In this document: piece by piece, positions 34,001 to 45,965 of the stretch
Layout of the letters: every line of letters starts with the position of its first letter
How positions within the stretch are numbered: the first letter of the stretch is position 1
From: Stropharia rugosoannulata
Taxonomy: Eukaryota > Basidiomycota > Agaricomycetes > Agaricales > Strophariaceae
Assembly: GCA_028532985.1 (NCBI GenBank)
Contig: JANCIK010000003.1
Location: 1,994,001-2,058,000 of the forward strand
DNA length: 64,000 bases
Direction: 5' to 3'
Position numbers and translations under genes: made by a program
Notes under the pieces: generated by a model
Told to the model about the DNA's origin: nothing
The model's database searches: none
Seen by the model: the letters and a program-made list of their open reading frames with translations, nothing else

Positions 34001-36778
34001 AGCCTCCTTCGGAACTAAGTGGCTTTCAATCGCAATATGACCGGCGTCAACGATGAGGTGTTTGCAGTCATTGGTCGTCACGCTAATGCAATACCCATTT
34101 AATCTCTTGAGTAGATTAAAATAGGAAGGCTTGCTTACTCTTCAGGTATAATTATGATTGGTGCATTGAGATCCATTTGAATATCAATGGTCTTATGCGT
34201 CTGAAGGGCATACTCCAAGCCGGCTCGGGTCTCCCTGCGTAAGCCTTCCAAAGTTTGACTAGCAGCGCTCTATTACTCATGAGTGCCGGAAAACATATAA
34301 GTAGAAGGTTTAAACACACCAACAACGCTTCCACCGATTCCAATTGGCTTTCAGGAGGCTTGAAAAATCGATACACTGCCTCTACGTACCCTTTGTGATA
34401 AATGATTTCCATGTGGCGCATACGGACAGTTAAAGCACTATCTGCACGGTTGTCAAGCGGGTTACTTTCGAACTTTACAAAGAAGAAAGGATTCGTATTG
34501 TCCATTAAGTCAATGGACACGTCCCCTTGCTCGATATCCGTTTTGACATGGACAATTTGAGGATACAACGAATTTGTCGTTGTCCCATCAAATACCCGGA
34601 AGCCATCGAGGGATATAGATGCCTCAAGATTGTCGGGGCGCTGGATAACATTAGCTTGAAACACATCAAAGACCACAGACATGACTTGTTTGTTCGTCGT
34701 ATGCGGATCACTCTTCAACGTGAAAGAGCCCTTGTCTAATTTGGCTGCAATTCTCATTTTCAAAGATTCGCGCGGGATTTGCAATGCATTCACTACTGCT
34801 GCCTTTTCGTCGTAGTCGAGCACGTCATATAATTGCTTCCGTTGTTCTTCCGTCATCTCGCCGTTGAAACTTGCATCGTCCTGTTCTGCTTGTGAATTTG
34901 ATGTGCCCCAAAGCCAGCCAACCCATCCCTGCTTTTGAGGTTGTTGCTGCTTCCTCTCTGCTTCGATTTTTTTACGCAAAGCAAGATCCTTTTTTAATTT
35001 AGATCGTGCGATGGACCGGTAGAAACGAATGTCTTCGTAGGAAAGCTTGCGCTCCAGGTCTTCGTACATTTGTAGATCCTATGATTAGACGGCATTTTAA
35101 AAAGAGAGATATCATTTGAGAAATCTTGTGACGAACCTTTCCAGTTAAAGGATTGGCCAGCTTTCTCTGGAAAAGCGAAACATAAACCTTCCGATCATCC
35201 CTTCTTTGAGCAAAGTATTGCCACGTCCATTTCTTGTTTCTTTGGCGTATTCCTTCAACGATAGCAGTCGCCGCGAACTGTAATCGGGCCCTTGCAACAT
35301 TTGAAGAGAAGGCGTCATCCGATGGACGATATTGCGCATACTTGAGAAAAAGATTGAGTAAAAGGTAGAATTTGTACATTCATTTTCCAAACACACCTGA
35401 TGCTTCCGTAGATAGACATGATACATATCAATAAGAGAAATGACATCCCGGTACTGATGATCGTCAAGAATAACACCGATCTCTTCAAATAGCAGATGGA
35501 TGTCAAACTGTGGCGTGTTCTTGTCAATTTTGTGGTTTACGATTACCTGCAAAGATTACGCCTGATTGGAATAAATCTTGAGAAGGAGAACAGGTACTCA
35601 CTCGACCTTCCCCGGAAACGGGCTTGAGGACGTATTGGTGTTGTATATCATCTTTACTATGCGAGATCTACCAAGGGTATCAACGTCTGTCGTTTAGAAA
35701 CGCCACTTTTAAGTTACCATAGAAGAAAATATTCTGATTGATTCTGCGGTGGGTAGACCGGCAATGCTAGGGGAGTCTGTGTCAAAATATAGGGCTAACG
35801 ACTGCAGTTGGGCCAACTAAAAAATAGAATAAAAAGATCAGTAGCTATCTGACAATGCCAAAACGATAGCGCCTACTTTATGTATTGCTCCAGCAGTACT
35901 TTCGATGAAAGCAGGCTCCCACTGATCATTGACCGAAACAGCCGTAAATCCAGCTAATGTTATACCAGCAGCGAAAGGATGCTAAGCCAGTAAACTTTCG
36001 TCAAACCAATCGTTCATTTACATATAATTTTGAACTTTACCCCTGGCACGCTCATGTTATCTTCGTATCTGATATGTATATTTTTGATCGTCACTTGAAC
36101 GTTGTTAATAACCTTCGTTATGAGCGACTGCACAAGGCCCTGGTTTTGGGCTGACGAGCTGTCTTGAATGTTCAATAAATTTAGTAAATAAATTGTGAAT
36201 GGCGATATGCGATTTTTGATTACCTGAATCTGTTGCCACATCCTGTACGTGCAAAAGCTCAGCGTTTTCTAGGCGCTCCATTTTTGCTGCTTGTGCTCGG
36301 GCGTTATCTTCCTGTGCGTCCGTATTCGAAGGCGGGGAGGGTACTACAAGGAGGTATATGTCTTCGATCATAATTTCGACGGGCTGGTTTCCCAAGTTCA
36401 TCCAATGAAGTGACAGCGTGAATTTCCCCAAGTTGCCTAAACATATCTCATGAGCTAAGAGAACCGCGTAAGAAGATAGAATCTAGCCTTCCAACACATC
36501 AACAGGTAGCTGGAACTTGTCTAATGCACTCTTCTTCAGTTTTACATTGAGTAGCGTCAATTGCCCTAACTTCAGTAGGTAAACCTTGCGCCAATATATA
36601 TGTGCTCTGACTAACCTTGAGCTATTCCATAGTTGACTTGATTCAAATCGAGATTTTCAACATATGGTGCGAGGATACGATTAAAAATCTGGAGAGATAA
36701 ATATGTACAAGTGCGTCGAAATAACTAGGTACTACTCACAACATTTAGAACCTCCTTCCCGGGATCGAGCCACCACAT
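25072..36778 (-). CDS. VPS13: VPS13 bridge-like lipid-transfer protein
   Basis: A very long rod with a hydrophobic groove that carries bulk phospholipid between organelles at contact sites. The gene spans 11.7 kb with some thirty short introns; the product is about 3,000-3,200 aa (not counted exactly; yeast 3,144). It starts at 36778 with [12 protein letters not shown] (36778-36740). The second exon is 36688-36616 ([19 protein letters not shown]) and the third ends at 36488 ([15 protein letters not shown]). Together these form the chorein N-terminus, followed by the extended chorein region, e.g. [17 protein letters not shown]. The middle (about 31900-27000) encodes the repetitive groove and the VAB/SHR-BD adaptor-binding region. 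Near the 3' end lies [12 protein letters not shown] (about 25860-25895), then a PH-like C-terminus ending FNSRRRMD. No frame break was noticed, but not every junction was checked. Confidence 0.92.
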
Positions 36779-37544
36779 AGTGCCAGAGCCCGAAGGATAA
36801 CGTCACAGAAGCTACGGCTTCGACTGACAAACTTAAAAGGCGGTTGATAAGTAACGGCCATAAAATGGGTATAATCACTATCACTTGCCGCAGACCGATG
36901 CAATATGTTGGCAATATGTATAAAGTTTGGTGGCAAAGTAGCGATGTATGTAAAATGGAAGCTTCTAAGGCGTAAACGTAGCTGCTGTAGAAGAGCTCTG
37001 GTAAGAAGACGGGTTAATAATTGAAGCAGAGACTGTACAGGAACAAGCAAAGAACAAGCGTACTGTCACTGGATCTTGGTCCCCAATCGACGTCATGTTA
37101 TGTAATCCGAATTACAGATTTTGGCACAAACAGTATATCGAACTCACACTGCACAGGATCTTGGTTGGATCTTGGCCTCTGGTTGAGAGGAAGAAAGGGA
37201 TAGGAGGGAAGAGACAAAAATTCATAGTCAATTCATGGTCAAGCAGATTGCCTAACTTATAAGGAAACCATACAGCGTCCTCTGACATATAGTAGTATAC
37301 AAGTTTGATATAAGTATACTTGCATTCAAAAGGATTACATTCCCTGATATATCACAGGTAGTATCCAGCTTGTTCATCTAATCCAATCATGACAGGGCGG
37401 TATAAGGTACACCATTTCTACATAGTATACGGTACACCAATTTTACATAGTATACACGTAGGCTGTTTGTTACAGTGTCACCGGCTTCACGGCCTAAGCT
37501 CTTCAGGCGTAACCTGACTTGAAGTACAACTGCATGTCAAATCT
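36779..37544. other. Intergenic: VPS13 promoter and 3' flank of the coiled-coil gene
   Basis: 766 bp upstream of VPS13 and downstream of the next minus-strand gene. It contains a short 25-bp tandem duplication (37406-37455) and several gtatac-containing AT-rich stretches. No gene is supported. Confidence 0.5.
37406..37455 (+). repeat. 25-bp tandem duplication
   Basis: Two adjacent 25-bp units (37406-37430, 37431-37455) begin ggtacacca and end tacatagtatac, differing at a few central positions. It lies in the 3' flank of the coiled-coil gene. Confidence 0.8.
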
Positions 37545-39931
37545 TCACTCGTCATTTGCACTCATTCCGGCGCTCCAAACTGTGCTTCCGCTACTTCCCC
37601 CAGCCGACTTGCGACTCCGTCTATTTTTCCTAAGAGCGATCTCAGTGAATCCACTGCCAGAACCCCTAGCAAGTTCTTCACTTAAATCACGTTCACGGGC
37701 ATCTAGAGCAGCCAACGAACTTTCTGCCTCTGCATGCTCTAAAGCTTCTTCGGTTAACCCGGAATGAGATCGTATGTTTTGACCGAAAGATGACGCTGCA
37801 GAGTTTACCGAAGACTCATCCGTTACATTGTTGTCATTGGCGGCTTTGTTACCAAAGAAAGAAAAGCGCCGATTGCTCTTCACGGGCGGTATTGTAGTTC
37901 CCTTTGGCACCACCCGTTCGATAGACGGAGGTACTGGAGAAATCGTAGGTGATTGAACAGGCTGGATACCCATCAATTTCATGGTTGCATGCAAGCGTTC
38001 CCTTTCTTTCTTGTCTTCGTCATCTTCGAAATTGTCTAGTTTGCGAGCACCTGTTACGGGAACTGCTCCCGGCGTTAAGGTAAGAGGCCGAAGACTAGGG
38101 GACGGTTCTGGTCGCCGTTCATTACTATTAAACAAAGAAAACGAAGTCCAGTCGAAAGATAGGGACCGCCGCTTTGTCTTTGCGTCAGACTTTGGAGGAG
38201 CAGGCGAAACCAGCTTCGTTTCAGTGTTCGGATTGGAGGAGGAGCGGCCCATGCTGAAAGATTGGGGTCTGGGCTTGCTGTGAGCAGAAGAAACTGGGTT
38301 CAAATTGGTAGGGAAGGGTGTCGCCACAGGTATCGGTGGCTCCTTCTCATAATCAGCAGCCAAAACATGTTCAAATCCCTCTTGAGCGATGATACGATCG
38401 ATAATTTTGGAGGCATACAAAGATAATGCCTTATTCGCGTCTTTCAACGACTTCACTTCAGTACGCAAGGCGTCGATGTCATCCAAGCCGCCGCTTTCGG
38501 AGGGACGCATCTTTGAACCATCCTTCTTACCACGTTTGCCTTTACTGGGAGTGGTGAGGCGGTTTTCGTCTGATGAGTTACTGGCCACTATGTCTTTGTT
38601 TTCTGCGCGGCCTAATTCGGCTGCAAGATCAAGGCCTGGGCCAGTAATAGGAAGATCAGCCAACGACTCTCCTTTGCGAGATGAATTAGTTCGTCTGCGT
38701 TCATGGCGACTAGTTATACGTGTTGTTTGGGAATCCAGTGCTTCTTCTTCTATAAGTCCTGATAACTCCTCATCTAAATTGACATCGGCAGGTTCTTCTT
38801 CAACTATATCCAGCAAACTGCGGCCGTGACTATGGACACTACTCGCGTCCGTACTCTCTTGGTCGTCTTCATCAGTACCACTAGCGCCTCCAACCTGTTT
38901 CATGAGATCATATTGTCCACTGAGAGTCTTCTCCCTTAGAAGAATCATGTAACTTTCGTTTTCTTCCTGTAATTCTTGGTTAACTCTCTTGAGGTCAACA
39001 AGTTGTGTTTGTAAGAGGATTAAAGTGCTTTGAAGAGAGGAATACGAAGTAGAAAGCGTTGACAATTCCAACCTTAGAGATGTCATTTCTGCGGGTTCGT
39101 TGTCTGGATCATTGTAGTCCTGTCCACCCCTACTTCTGCTGAAGCTGTCAGAAAGTTGAGATTTGGATACGTCTTGTTCAACGTCTGTCTCCGTATCTGA
39201 TTCAGTTTCAATTACGACAGGCTCGTGTCGTTTTCGACTTTGAGAAAGTGACTGTATACGGGATTTAAGATGCTGTTCGTTATCATAGAAAGCCTGCCGC
39301 TCAGCTTCGAACGTGGTTGTCTAAGATAATGGTGGAATATGTACTCATCAATTGAGCATTATCATGCGACTTGAATATCATAACTCACCTGTTCGTTATA
39401 CCTGCGTAGTACGTCGCGCTTTTCCCTCTCCAATTCACGAACTTGCTCTCTCAGTTTTTCGGAAACATCTATCCGCTGTGCGAGTTCCATTTCCCAACGG
39501 GATTGCTCTGCGTATAGTTCACTGAGACGAGATTCAGTATTCGACAAAGCTGTAGAAAGGTTGTTGTTTTCCGTGGCATAGGTCGAAATCAGCTGCTCTT
39601 TGTCCTGAAGTTGAACAAGAAGCTAGTGAAGCGATGAGTGAAAAACCTCGTTGCAACCAAAATAATGGCCACCCACTTGTTCCTTTTGATCTGTTTCTTG
39701 CTTCAGCGAAACAACGAGGCTTTCATGTACTTCTCCATTTGCAACTGGTGTGGGTGATGCACTTTTCGTTGCATGAGGGCGGCGATTAGCTGTGCTAAGT
39801 GTTGAAACGCGAGGTGAAGCAGCCGAACGCGCTGTGGCTCCTCTCGCCAATTGTGGTGATGGAGCAGGGGAGGAGGCAGACGATAACCGTCTGGAAGATG
39901 AGGGCGGATTCGCTTTTGAACTTGTTGCCAT
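37545..39931 (-). CDS. Fungal coiled-coil protein of unknown function
   Basis: I do not recognise a named family. Exons on the minus strand: 39931-39677, 39622-39389, 39320-37545 (754 aa). The Ser/Ala/Pro-rich N-terminus (about 70 residues) is followed by a long coiled coil (ESRLSELYAEQSRWEMELAQ and onward to RRYNEQ, then LSTLSTSYSSLQSTLILLQ). A conserved-looking block SLYASKIIDRIIAQEGFEHV (near 38400) resembles a segment of fungal proteins often labelled as M-protein-repeat or myosin-tail-like. The tail is Ser/Pro/Lys-rich and low in structure. It shares a 345-bp divergent promoter with the XRCC2-like gene. A cytoskeletal or trafficking scaffold is possible, but the sequence does not show it. 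Confidence 0.8.
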
Positions 39932-40276
39932 GGTGGAAACGTGGAGGTGTACTCGTCGTGACGGTCGTGATTAAATGTAACGAGGCGGTTCGTAAGTCGT
40001 GAAATAGTTCGTCTAGAATGAGAGTATCGTCGCACAAGGAGGCAAGGAACGTCCTAAAAGACCCAAGAAAATGCAGTGATGTTGTACAATCTAAAGCGAT
40101 GAAGTGTAAGTCCAACGAAGCTATTCAGTAGTTACACTAGGAAGCATTCCCGGTATTGATGTATGTAGATGGCAACAAGCAAGCACATACTGAGATCACA
40201 CATTTTTTGATGTACTAGTACTTGTGATCTGCTCAACTCCTTGTTGATCAACATTTCGGGCTTACTCAAACTACCT
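39932..40276. other. Divergent promoter between the coiled-coil gene and XRCC2-like gene
   Basis: 345 bp between start codons on opposite strands. I see no repeat or RNA gene. Confidence 0.5.
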
Positions 40277-41373
40277 ATGGACATAGACAGATTATCCGGC
40301 CGTTTTCTTTGTGATATACAGTCGGAGCCTCTGCAACAGGTTAGCGAATTCTTGCCACTATTTTTGAACAGAGAATCAACAAGGTTTATCCAGTTCCTTA
40401 CTTCGTGCCATCAGGACGGTATGTCCCTATACATACCTTGCATGTCATTTCCTTTATGCCCCTGACTTGTTTAGCCTACCCTTCGCCTCATTTTGGGATC
40501 CCAAGTCTGGACTCATACATCAACAACAACAACAAAAGCCTCACTCTCCTACAGTCCAAGAGGTACCCATGTTTTATCGAGATAAAGGGGCCTTCCGGTT
40601 CCGGCAAAACACACCTACTTTATTTTCTTCTCGCGTCTTGTATCATACCTAGGGACCTTACTGTTGCGTCGAAAAGGGCTGCTTTTGTCTTGGACATGGA
40701 CGGTACTTTCTGTGTCACCCGTTTTCGTCAAATCCTCTTTGGCCAGTTACGGGAAAATAGTACTTTGTCACCATCATCAATTTTACCGCTCGTTCAGAAG
40801 CACCTCGAGTGTGTGCATTTATTCAGACCAGCTTCAACAAGCCAGCTGGAAACCACCTTACGCTCCTTGCCCAAGTATTACGCAAAACATTTTCCTTACC
40901 ATGAGTTGAGCTTGGTAGCCATACACTCCGTTAACGCGTATTTGTGGCTGGATCGATATAGAGCGGAACAAACGAGGTCGTCTATTTCATCCGATCATAA
41001 AACTGTTAGATGCCGCAGCATCATGTCCATCCTACAAAGCTTGTTCCAGTCCTATAATACAGTGCTTGTGACGACGTATTGGGCATTGTCAGGACCAACA
41101 GATAATGTAACACTCTCCGGTAAACCTATGAACAGTATTTATCAGTCAAGTTCGTCAACGGAGGATCATGGGCCGAGCGTCCAACAGAACGAACAAAATC
41201 AGAACTCGTTTTGCCAACATCAAATTTTTTTAATGCCCACAAGAGTAACGGCAAATGGTGGAGAAGAACACAAAGAGATAGAAGCTCGTGTACAGTCTTT
41301 GAACCGCTCCGATTATGTTTCATTTGGGTTCCGCATAACCCAGAAAGGACTAGACATAAAACCAGGACTTTAG
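40277..41373 (+). CDS. XRCC2: XRCC2-like RecA/Rad51 paralogue
   Basis: Rad51 paralogues assist Rad51 filament assembly in homologous recombination, in the nucleus. Exons: 40277-40418, 40475-41373 (346 aa). Walker A is intact: IEIKGPSGSGKTHLLYFLLA. The following strand AAFVLDMDGTFCVTRFRQIL matches the XRCC2 D-x-D-x-x-F pattern. The Walker B position reads LVAIHSVNAYLWLDRYR, where XRCC2 relatives have ILDSLSAFYWIDR: the Asp is His (cac at 40924-40926), one base from gac. The C-terminus FGFRITQKGLDIKPGL ends the RecA fold. The gene is convergent with the SLC35F-like gene, 84 bp apart. Assignment to XRCC2 rather than another paralogue rests on the YLWLDRY block and length. Confidence 0.77.
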
Positions 41374-41457
41374 GAAAGCAACACAGCAAGGGAAACAAAG
41401 GGTATAACAGACGGTTATGTCTTCTAGTTGTATACGAACCGAGAGTTTAAGTTACAT

Positions 41458-43091
41458 TTACAGGTCTTGTTCTGTGATTACAAGCGATGGAGGATTGTCC
41501 GGCTCCTTTGAATCTTCATATCCAACGGCGACAAAGCTGATGAGGACGAGCATAGCACCGGCAATAACAACTAGTCCAGTTGGCCTTTGTTTTAAGAAAT
41601 CTCCTGCAACTGCAACTGGAATTGTCAAGCTCAGGCCGATTGTAACAACAAGGGGTGTGGTCTTGAGCATGGCTAAAACATATAGATAATCGCTTGATAG
41701 AGTTATCGCCATCTAATAAATGAGTATATTAGTGATTGCCTGACAGTCGCTGGGGTAGACTGGACATACATTGATGAGGATCGCAGATATCGCATTCCTA
41801 GTGGATGGCCATTCAAAAACCTCTACTCCTGTGAAGTGAAGGACGAAACCAATTGGCCAGCATGCAAGGATATTAAACAGGCCCACGAAGCCAAAAAATA
41901 GATGCATATCGATCCTAGACTCCGATTTGATGCGGACCTTGAGGAGGATGACATACATCGCGTAGAAGAGGGCAGATATTAAGGCCAAAATGTCTCCTAA
42001 TGTTGCGCGAGAATTACTCATTTGAAGTTGCTGTCCTAGACCATGAGAAGCCAAACCCGCCACTTGTTTCTTAGTGGAATCTGATAGCGACACAAGAATG
42101 ACGCCCACAAAACTGCCATAGGTCATCATAGAATTCACATAAAGAGGCAAAGACCTAGTACCTCATGCAAACAGCGCCAATTTTAATGAGGCTCAGATGT
42201 TCAACATTGAAGAGACGACCAATAGCGAGAGTAAAGAACCCTGATTCGCAAGTTAATGATATTCATAATTGATTCGCGGCGAAGCCTTACCACTCATACT
42301 AGAGAGAATGGTGGTACTGGCCACACTAGTGTAGCCTAAGGACGCATTGACAGACCAGTTTGCAATGAACCATATTAGACAAAAGGTGAACGCAAGTTCT
42401 GCCGTTTGCTTTTCTGTTAGAGGAGACAATGTGGTGCATTCTCTTGAGTGTATAGGACGGACTGAAGTCTAGAATATCTCAGACCACTGCAACAAAGTCA
42501 GATGAGTAGTAGTATAGACAGACCTCGCTAATATCGATGTCAATATCTTCAGCGGCTATGGATTCATAGTCATGACCGCTTTGATTATGTGAGTTCAACT
42601 TACATTTTGAAATTAAGCCATGAATAGGACATACCCGTTTGATACGCCGTGTTTTAAGTGGTTTTCTCCCTGGGCCCACTTCCGTCGAATAAGATAGGGT
42701 ATAAGATATAGAGCGAATGAACTAGTATTCATGTATGTCACTCTAGAAATATCAGTGTTCTCTCAGGGTGCTTTGACTTGGATTTGTCTGATAGTTTACG
42801 AACAGAAATGCTTTATCGTATCCTCCTTCATATAAATCCTGGGAATCGAGGTTAAAAGAGTGGGAACAATAGCAAAGGAATGAAACTTACTTGTGTTAAG
42901 AAATTGGATGAGGTCCATAATATGACTACGAGGAGAAGCAGAACAATCCCAATTTTGTAATCTTCATTGCGTCCGGTGCTTGCTGGGGCATTCTGTCGTT
43001 GCAAACTCGTTTCAGGCACTTGTGAAGGGAATGTGTCCATCTCAACGCCTTCTTGAAGGGTTCGGTCGAGTTGTGAGCCTGCTACACACAT
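41458..43091 (-). CDS. SLC35F5-like DMT-superfamily membrane transporter
   Basis: Ten-TM drug/metabolite transporter family member; fungal relatives are often vacuolar and the substrate is unknown. Exons on the minus strand: 43091-42891, 42838-42804, 42742-42635, 42578-42524, 42468-42291, 42240-42162, 42112-41770, 41712-41458 (417 aa, frame checked through all junctions). TM1 is IGIVLLLLVVILWTSSNF, then DLYEGGYDKAFLVTYMNTSS, LAFTFCLIWFIANWS, GFFTLAIGRLF, GVILVSLSD, ALFYAMYVILLK, SSDYLYVLAMLKTTPLVVT and a last helix before VGYEDSKEPD. The donor gttcgt after 42804 (not gtaaac) is required to read FLVTYMN. It shares a 412-bp divergent promoter with the PPR gene. Confidence 0.85.
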
Positions 43092-43503
43092 TAAATTTAG
43101 ACAAGACGAAGGACGCCAAAGGGAGGTTCATACGGAAGCGCGACGTGAGTGACGTTAAAAGAGCATGGTGCCGATTGTGGTCACTATAAGTTGGTTAGGA
43201 TGATGTGATCGTCGGTTACCATTCACCAATCAGCGGCCGATTCTCAGCCCTAATAGGCTTTACTTATATCCGTGGGAACTTCACAGTGGTCCTGCGCGCT
43301 ACGGGTGCTAATTAAATTACTTATTTCTTTGCTACGGTATTCGCGCTGCAGTCCGGCCTGCTCTATGATTCTTCAATCGTGAACCCATTCGTTAAGGTAT
43401 GCTTATTTTTTGATCTACTCTCCGGTCATGTCTGATCCATTTTCCTCTTGATTGAAAAGGCTCCCAACCACTGACGGCGCGACGCGAGGCGCTCCGACTG
43501 TCC
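43092..43503. other. Divergent promoter between the SLC35F-like and PPR genes
   Basis: 412 bp. A possible 5' UTR intron for the PPR gene lies at about 43397-43459 (donor gtatgc, acceptor aaag). The apparent upstream ATG at 43368 is followed after four codons by a stop. Confidence 0.45.
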
Positions 43504-45861
43504 ATGCTTCAAGGCGTCGCATTCAGCTCGAAACGTCATCCCTGCAGGACTCCCTTGAAAATAAGACGTTTAAGGACACAAACATCTTCCTTCTCTGAAC
43601 TGCGTCGTGCTACGGGCGTCTCATCCACGACGCAGTTGCCTGTCGAATCACTCGAGGGCGAACCTTCAAATACAAGGCTGCGGCTTTTCGTGGAACACCT
43701 ACTCCACCAGAACCCTTCCAGATACCTTTATGAATCAATTAGAGACTCTGGATACTCCCTTTATTATGCAGACTCCGGTACACTAATCAAGTTAGTCTTC
43801 GCCTTCGCCAGATCTCCCAATCCTTCGCGATGCTCCCCTATGCTCGATCTCGCTAATAACCTTGGTTGCACCCTTGGACACTCAGTTTATGAAGCAATAT
43901 GCGGTTATGCATGGCATAAGAGGCACTGGGACCGTATTCTGGCGATTACCGAGTCCGCGAAGAGGCACCATGGCACTCTCACAACCAAGTTGCTGAACTG
44001 GCGGGCAACCGCTCTCATGGAGACTAAGGAATACGGTCTCCTTGGAGGAATCTTTCAGGAATTTAGAGACTCAGGCTGTCTTCCTGACCAAAGCACATAC
44101 CACATTGTAATGACGGGTTGCATACGGAACTACGATCTCGAGGGTTTTAAAATCGCGTTCCACGAAATGAAGGCCGCAAATTTTAGTCCTAATGAAGAGA
44201 CTTGCACCATAATATCCAAATCTTACTGGCAATTTGGCGCAGACTCAGAAGTACGAGAAAACGCGATCGACAACATACCCAAGCTCAGTGGACCAAAAAG
44301 GATGCTTGTTTTCAATAATTTGCTCCATTTTTCATTATCGCAGGGCGACACCACTACTGTCTCGCGATTGCTATCTATGCTGGACACTGCTAATCTCAAC
44401 TTTCTGACGTCTTTCTTGCCGTCTTACAAATATACTCCTGACTCTTCTGAACAGCCTCAGTCAGACACCACTTTAGTTCGACCAGATTCTGATACGTATG
44501 CCATCTTTATGAGCCACTTAAACCGAGAAGACAGGCCTAGTGAAGCAATCAGTCTATGGGAAATGGCAGCGGAAAAACATCTATATGGCACTGACAACGT
44601 CATAGCAGCACTTATCTATTCATGCTTCCTTCTTGGTCGTGGTGATACCGCCTTGCAGACCGTTACCACTCTTTCAGTCGAATCAAGCAAGATAACAAGT
44701 GGCAATGCTCTCCAGAGGTTGATGGAGTCTACAGATGTGGAGGGTCCCCTAAAGGTCAATCTCAATCGCCCTGGCGGAACGCTTACCATTCGACTCTGCA
44801 ACGTTCTCCTCAAATCACTTCTAAGACGCCAAGGGCTCGCTTCTGTTGTTCCTATGTTTATCATTATGCAGGCAAACAAGCTTGAGCCAAATGAACGCAC
44901 TCTAGAGGTGATACTTAGCTATCTGAATCAATACGAGGAGCCTCGCCCACGCACCCTATTTCAAATAGCCCGTAATTTCTCCTCTCAGGTTAACGTGTCC
45001 CCGAGACACATGCATCACGTTATCAGCCGTATTCTTCGAGACGAAAAACGGCTATTCATCGATTCTGCCTGGAGACTTTCCGCCAACAGTTCTCGAACTG
45101 TAAGGGAGCGTCGACAGCGAGTGTATTATATGCAGGACTCCGAAAACTTCGACCCACTAGGCGGCTTAGGATTTGGCTATAAGCTATCTTATCGAACACT
45201 GGCTCAACCAGTCCTAGAATCACTAACTAGACGAGATTTTAAACTTGACCCTGCCATCGTATCTCAACGAATGCGACGGGATGCTGTTGTAAATCTTGAC
45301 ACCGACTCTGCCATAAATGTTTTCCGTGCTATGCTTGCTCGTGGTTTGCGGCCAACAGCCCATCATTATACCGCTCTCATGGAAGGTTACGCTCTATCTG
45401 GTGATGTGTCTTCTGCGTACCAGATGATGGAAGCGGCGAAAAAGATCGACGTAAAGCCTAACCTTGTTATGTATAATATTCTTATTGCCGCCTACGCAAA
45501 GCACCGAGACTCATCATCGGCTATGAAAGTCTTCAATCAATTGATATCTGCTGGACTCCGACCTGACAGAGCATCCATTGATGCTCTGGCCAGCGCATTT
45601 TATGCTAGTGATGGAGAAGACGCTGCAAGACAGGTGTTGATGAGAGTCTGGTTCTGGGTAGGACCATTTCCACAAGAACTACACAATGCCAACCTTACCA
45701 CATTGCTCGACCATTTCCGCGCTCTTGATCCGAAATCTCCTCCGCGACAAGTCCGCGTTCGGAAGTCCAGGCGTACAAATCTTTATAAAGAGATTGGAAA
45801 AATAGTTCAAAAGCATAAGAAATATTTTAAACAACATCAAGGGCAAAAGATGGTATCGTAA
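43504..45861 (+). CDS. Pentatricopeptide-repeat (PPR) protein, probably mitochondrial
   Basis: PPR proteins bind organellar RNA and control its processing, stability or translation. Single 785-codon exon, unusual here because nearly all neighbours have several introns. The N-terminus (MLQGVAFSSKRHPCRTPLKI RRLR) is basic and lacks acidic residues, as in a mitochondrial presequence. PPR-type helix pairs are visible at about residues 190-265 (STYHIVMTGCIRNYDLEG, then SPNEETCTIISKSYW) and most clearly at 615-700 (TAHHYTALMEGYALSGDVSS, KPNLVMYNILIAAYAK, RPDRASIDALASAFYAS). The C-terminus is Lys-rich (KIVQKHKKYFKQHQGQKM). The target RNA cannot be read from the sequence. It is convergent with hapX, 104 bp apart. 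Confidence 0.86.
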   Translation: MLQGVAFSSKRHPCRTPLKIRRLRTQTSSFSELRRATGVSSTTQLPVESLEGEPSNTRLRLFVEHLLHQNPSRYLYESIRDSGYSLYYADSGTLIKLVFAFARSPNPSRCSPMLDLANNLGCTLGHSVYEAICGYAWHKRHWDRILAITESAKRHHGTLTTKLLNWRATALMETKEYGLLGGIFQEFRDSGCLPDQSTYHIVMTGCIRNYDLEGFKIAFHEMKAANFSPNEETCTIISKSYWQFGADSEVRENAIDNIPKLSGPKRMLVFNNLLHFSLSQGDTTTVSRLLSMLDTANLNFLTSFLPSYKYTPDSSEQPQSDTTLVRPDSDTYAIFMSHLNREDRPSEAISLWEMAAEKHLYGTDNVIAALIYSCFLLGRGDTALQTVTTLSVESSKITSGNALQRLMESTDVEGPLKVNLNRPGGTLTIRLCNVLLKSLLRRQGLASVVPMFIIMQANKLEPNERTLEVILSYLNQYEEPRPRTLFQIARNFSSQVNVSPRHMHHVISRILRDEKRLFIDSAWRLSANSSRTVRERRQRVYYMQDSENFDPLGGLGFGYKLSYRTLAQPVLESLTRRDFKLDPAIVSQRMRRDAVVNLDTDSAINVFRAMLARGLRPTAHHYTALMEGYALSGDVSSAYQMMEAAKKIDVKPNLVMYNILIAAYAKHRDSSSAMKVFNQLISAGLRPDRASIDALASAFYASDGEDAARQVLMRVWFWVGPFPQELHNANLTTLLDHFRALDPKSPPRQVRVRKSRRTNLYKEIGKIVQKHKKYFKQHQGQKMVS

Positions 45862-45965
45862 AATAAACAAAAAGTATTCAAGACTCGCCTTACAGTGTAT
45901 AAGTAGTACATACAACCTATTGTAGATATCTGAAAAACATGTACTTGTAACAGTTCTTTGCATAA

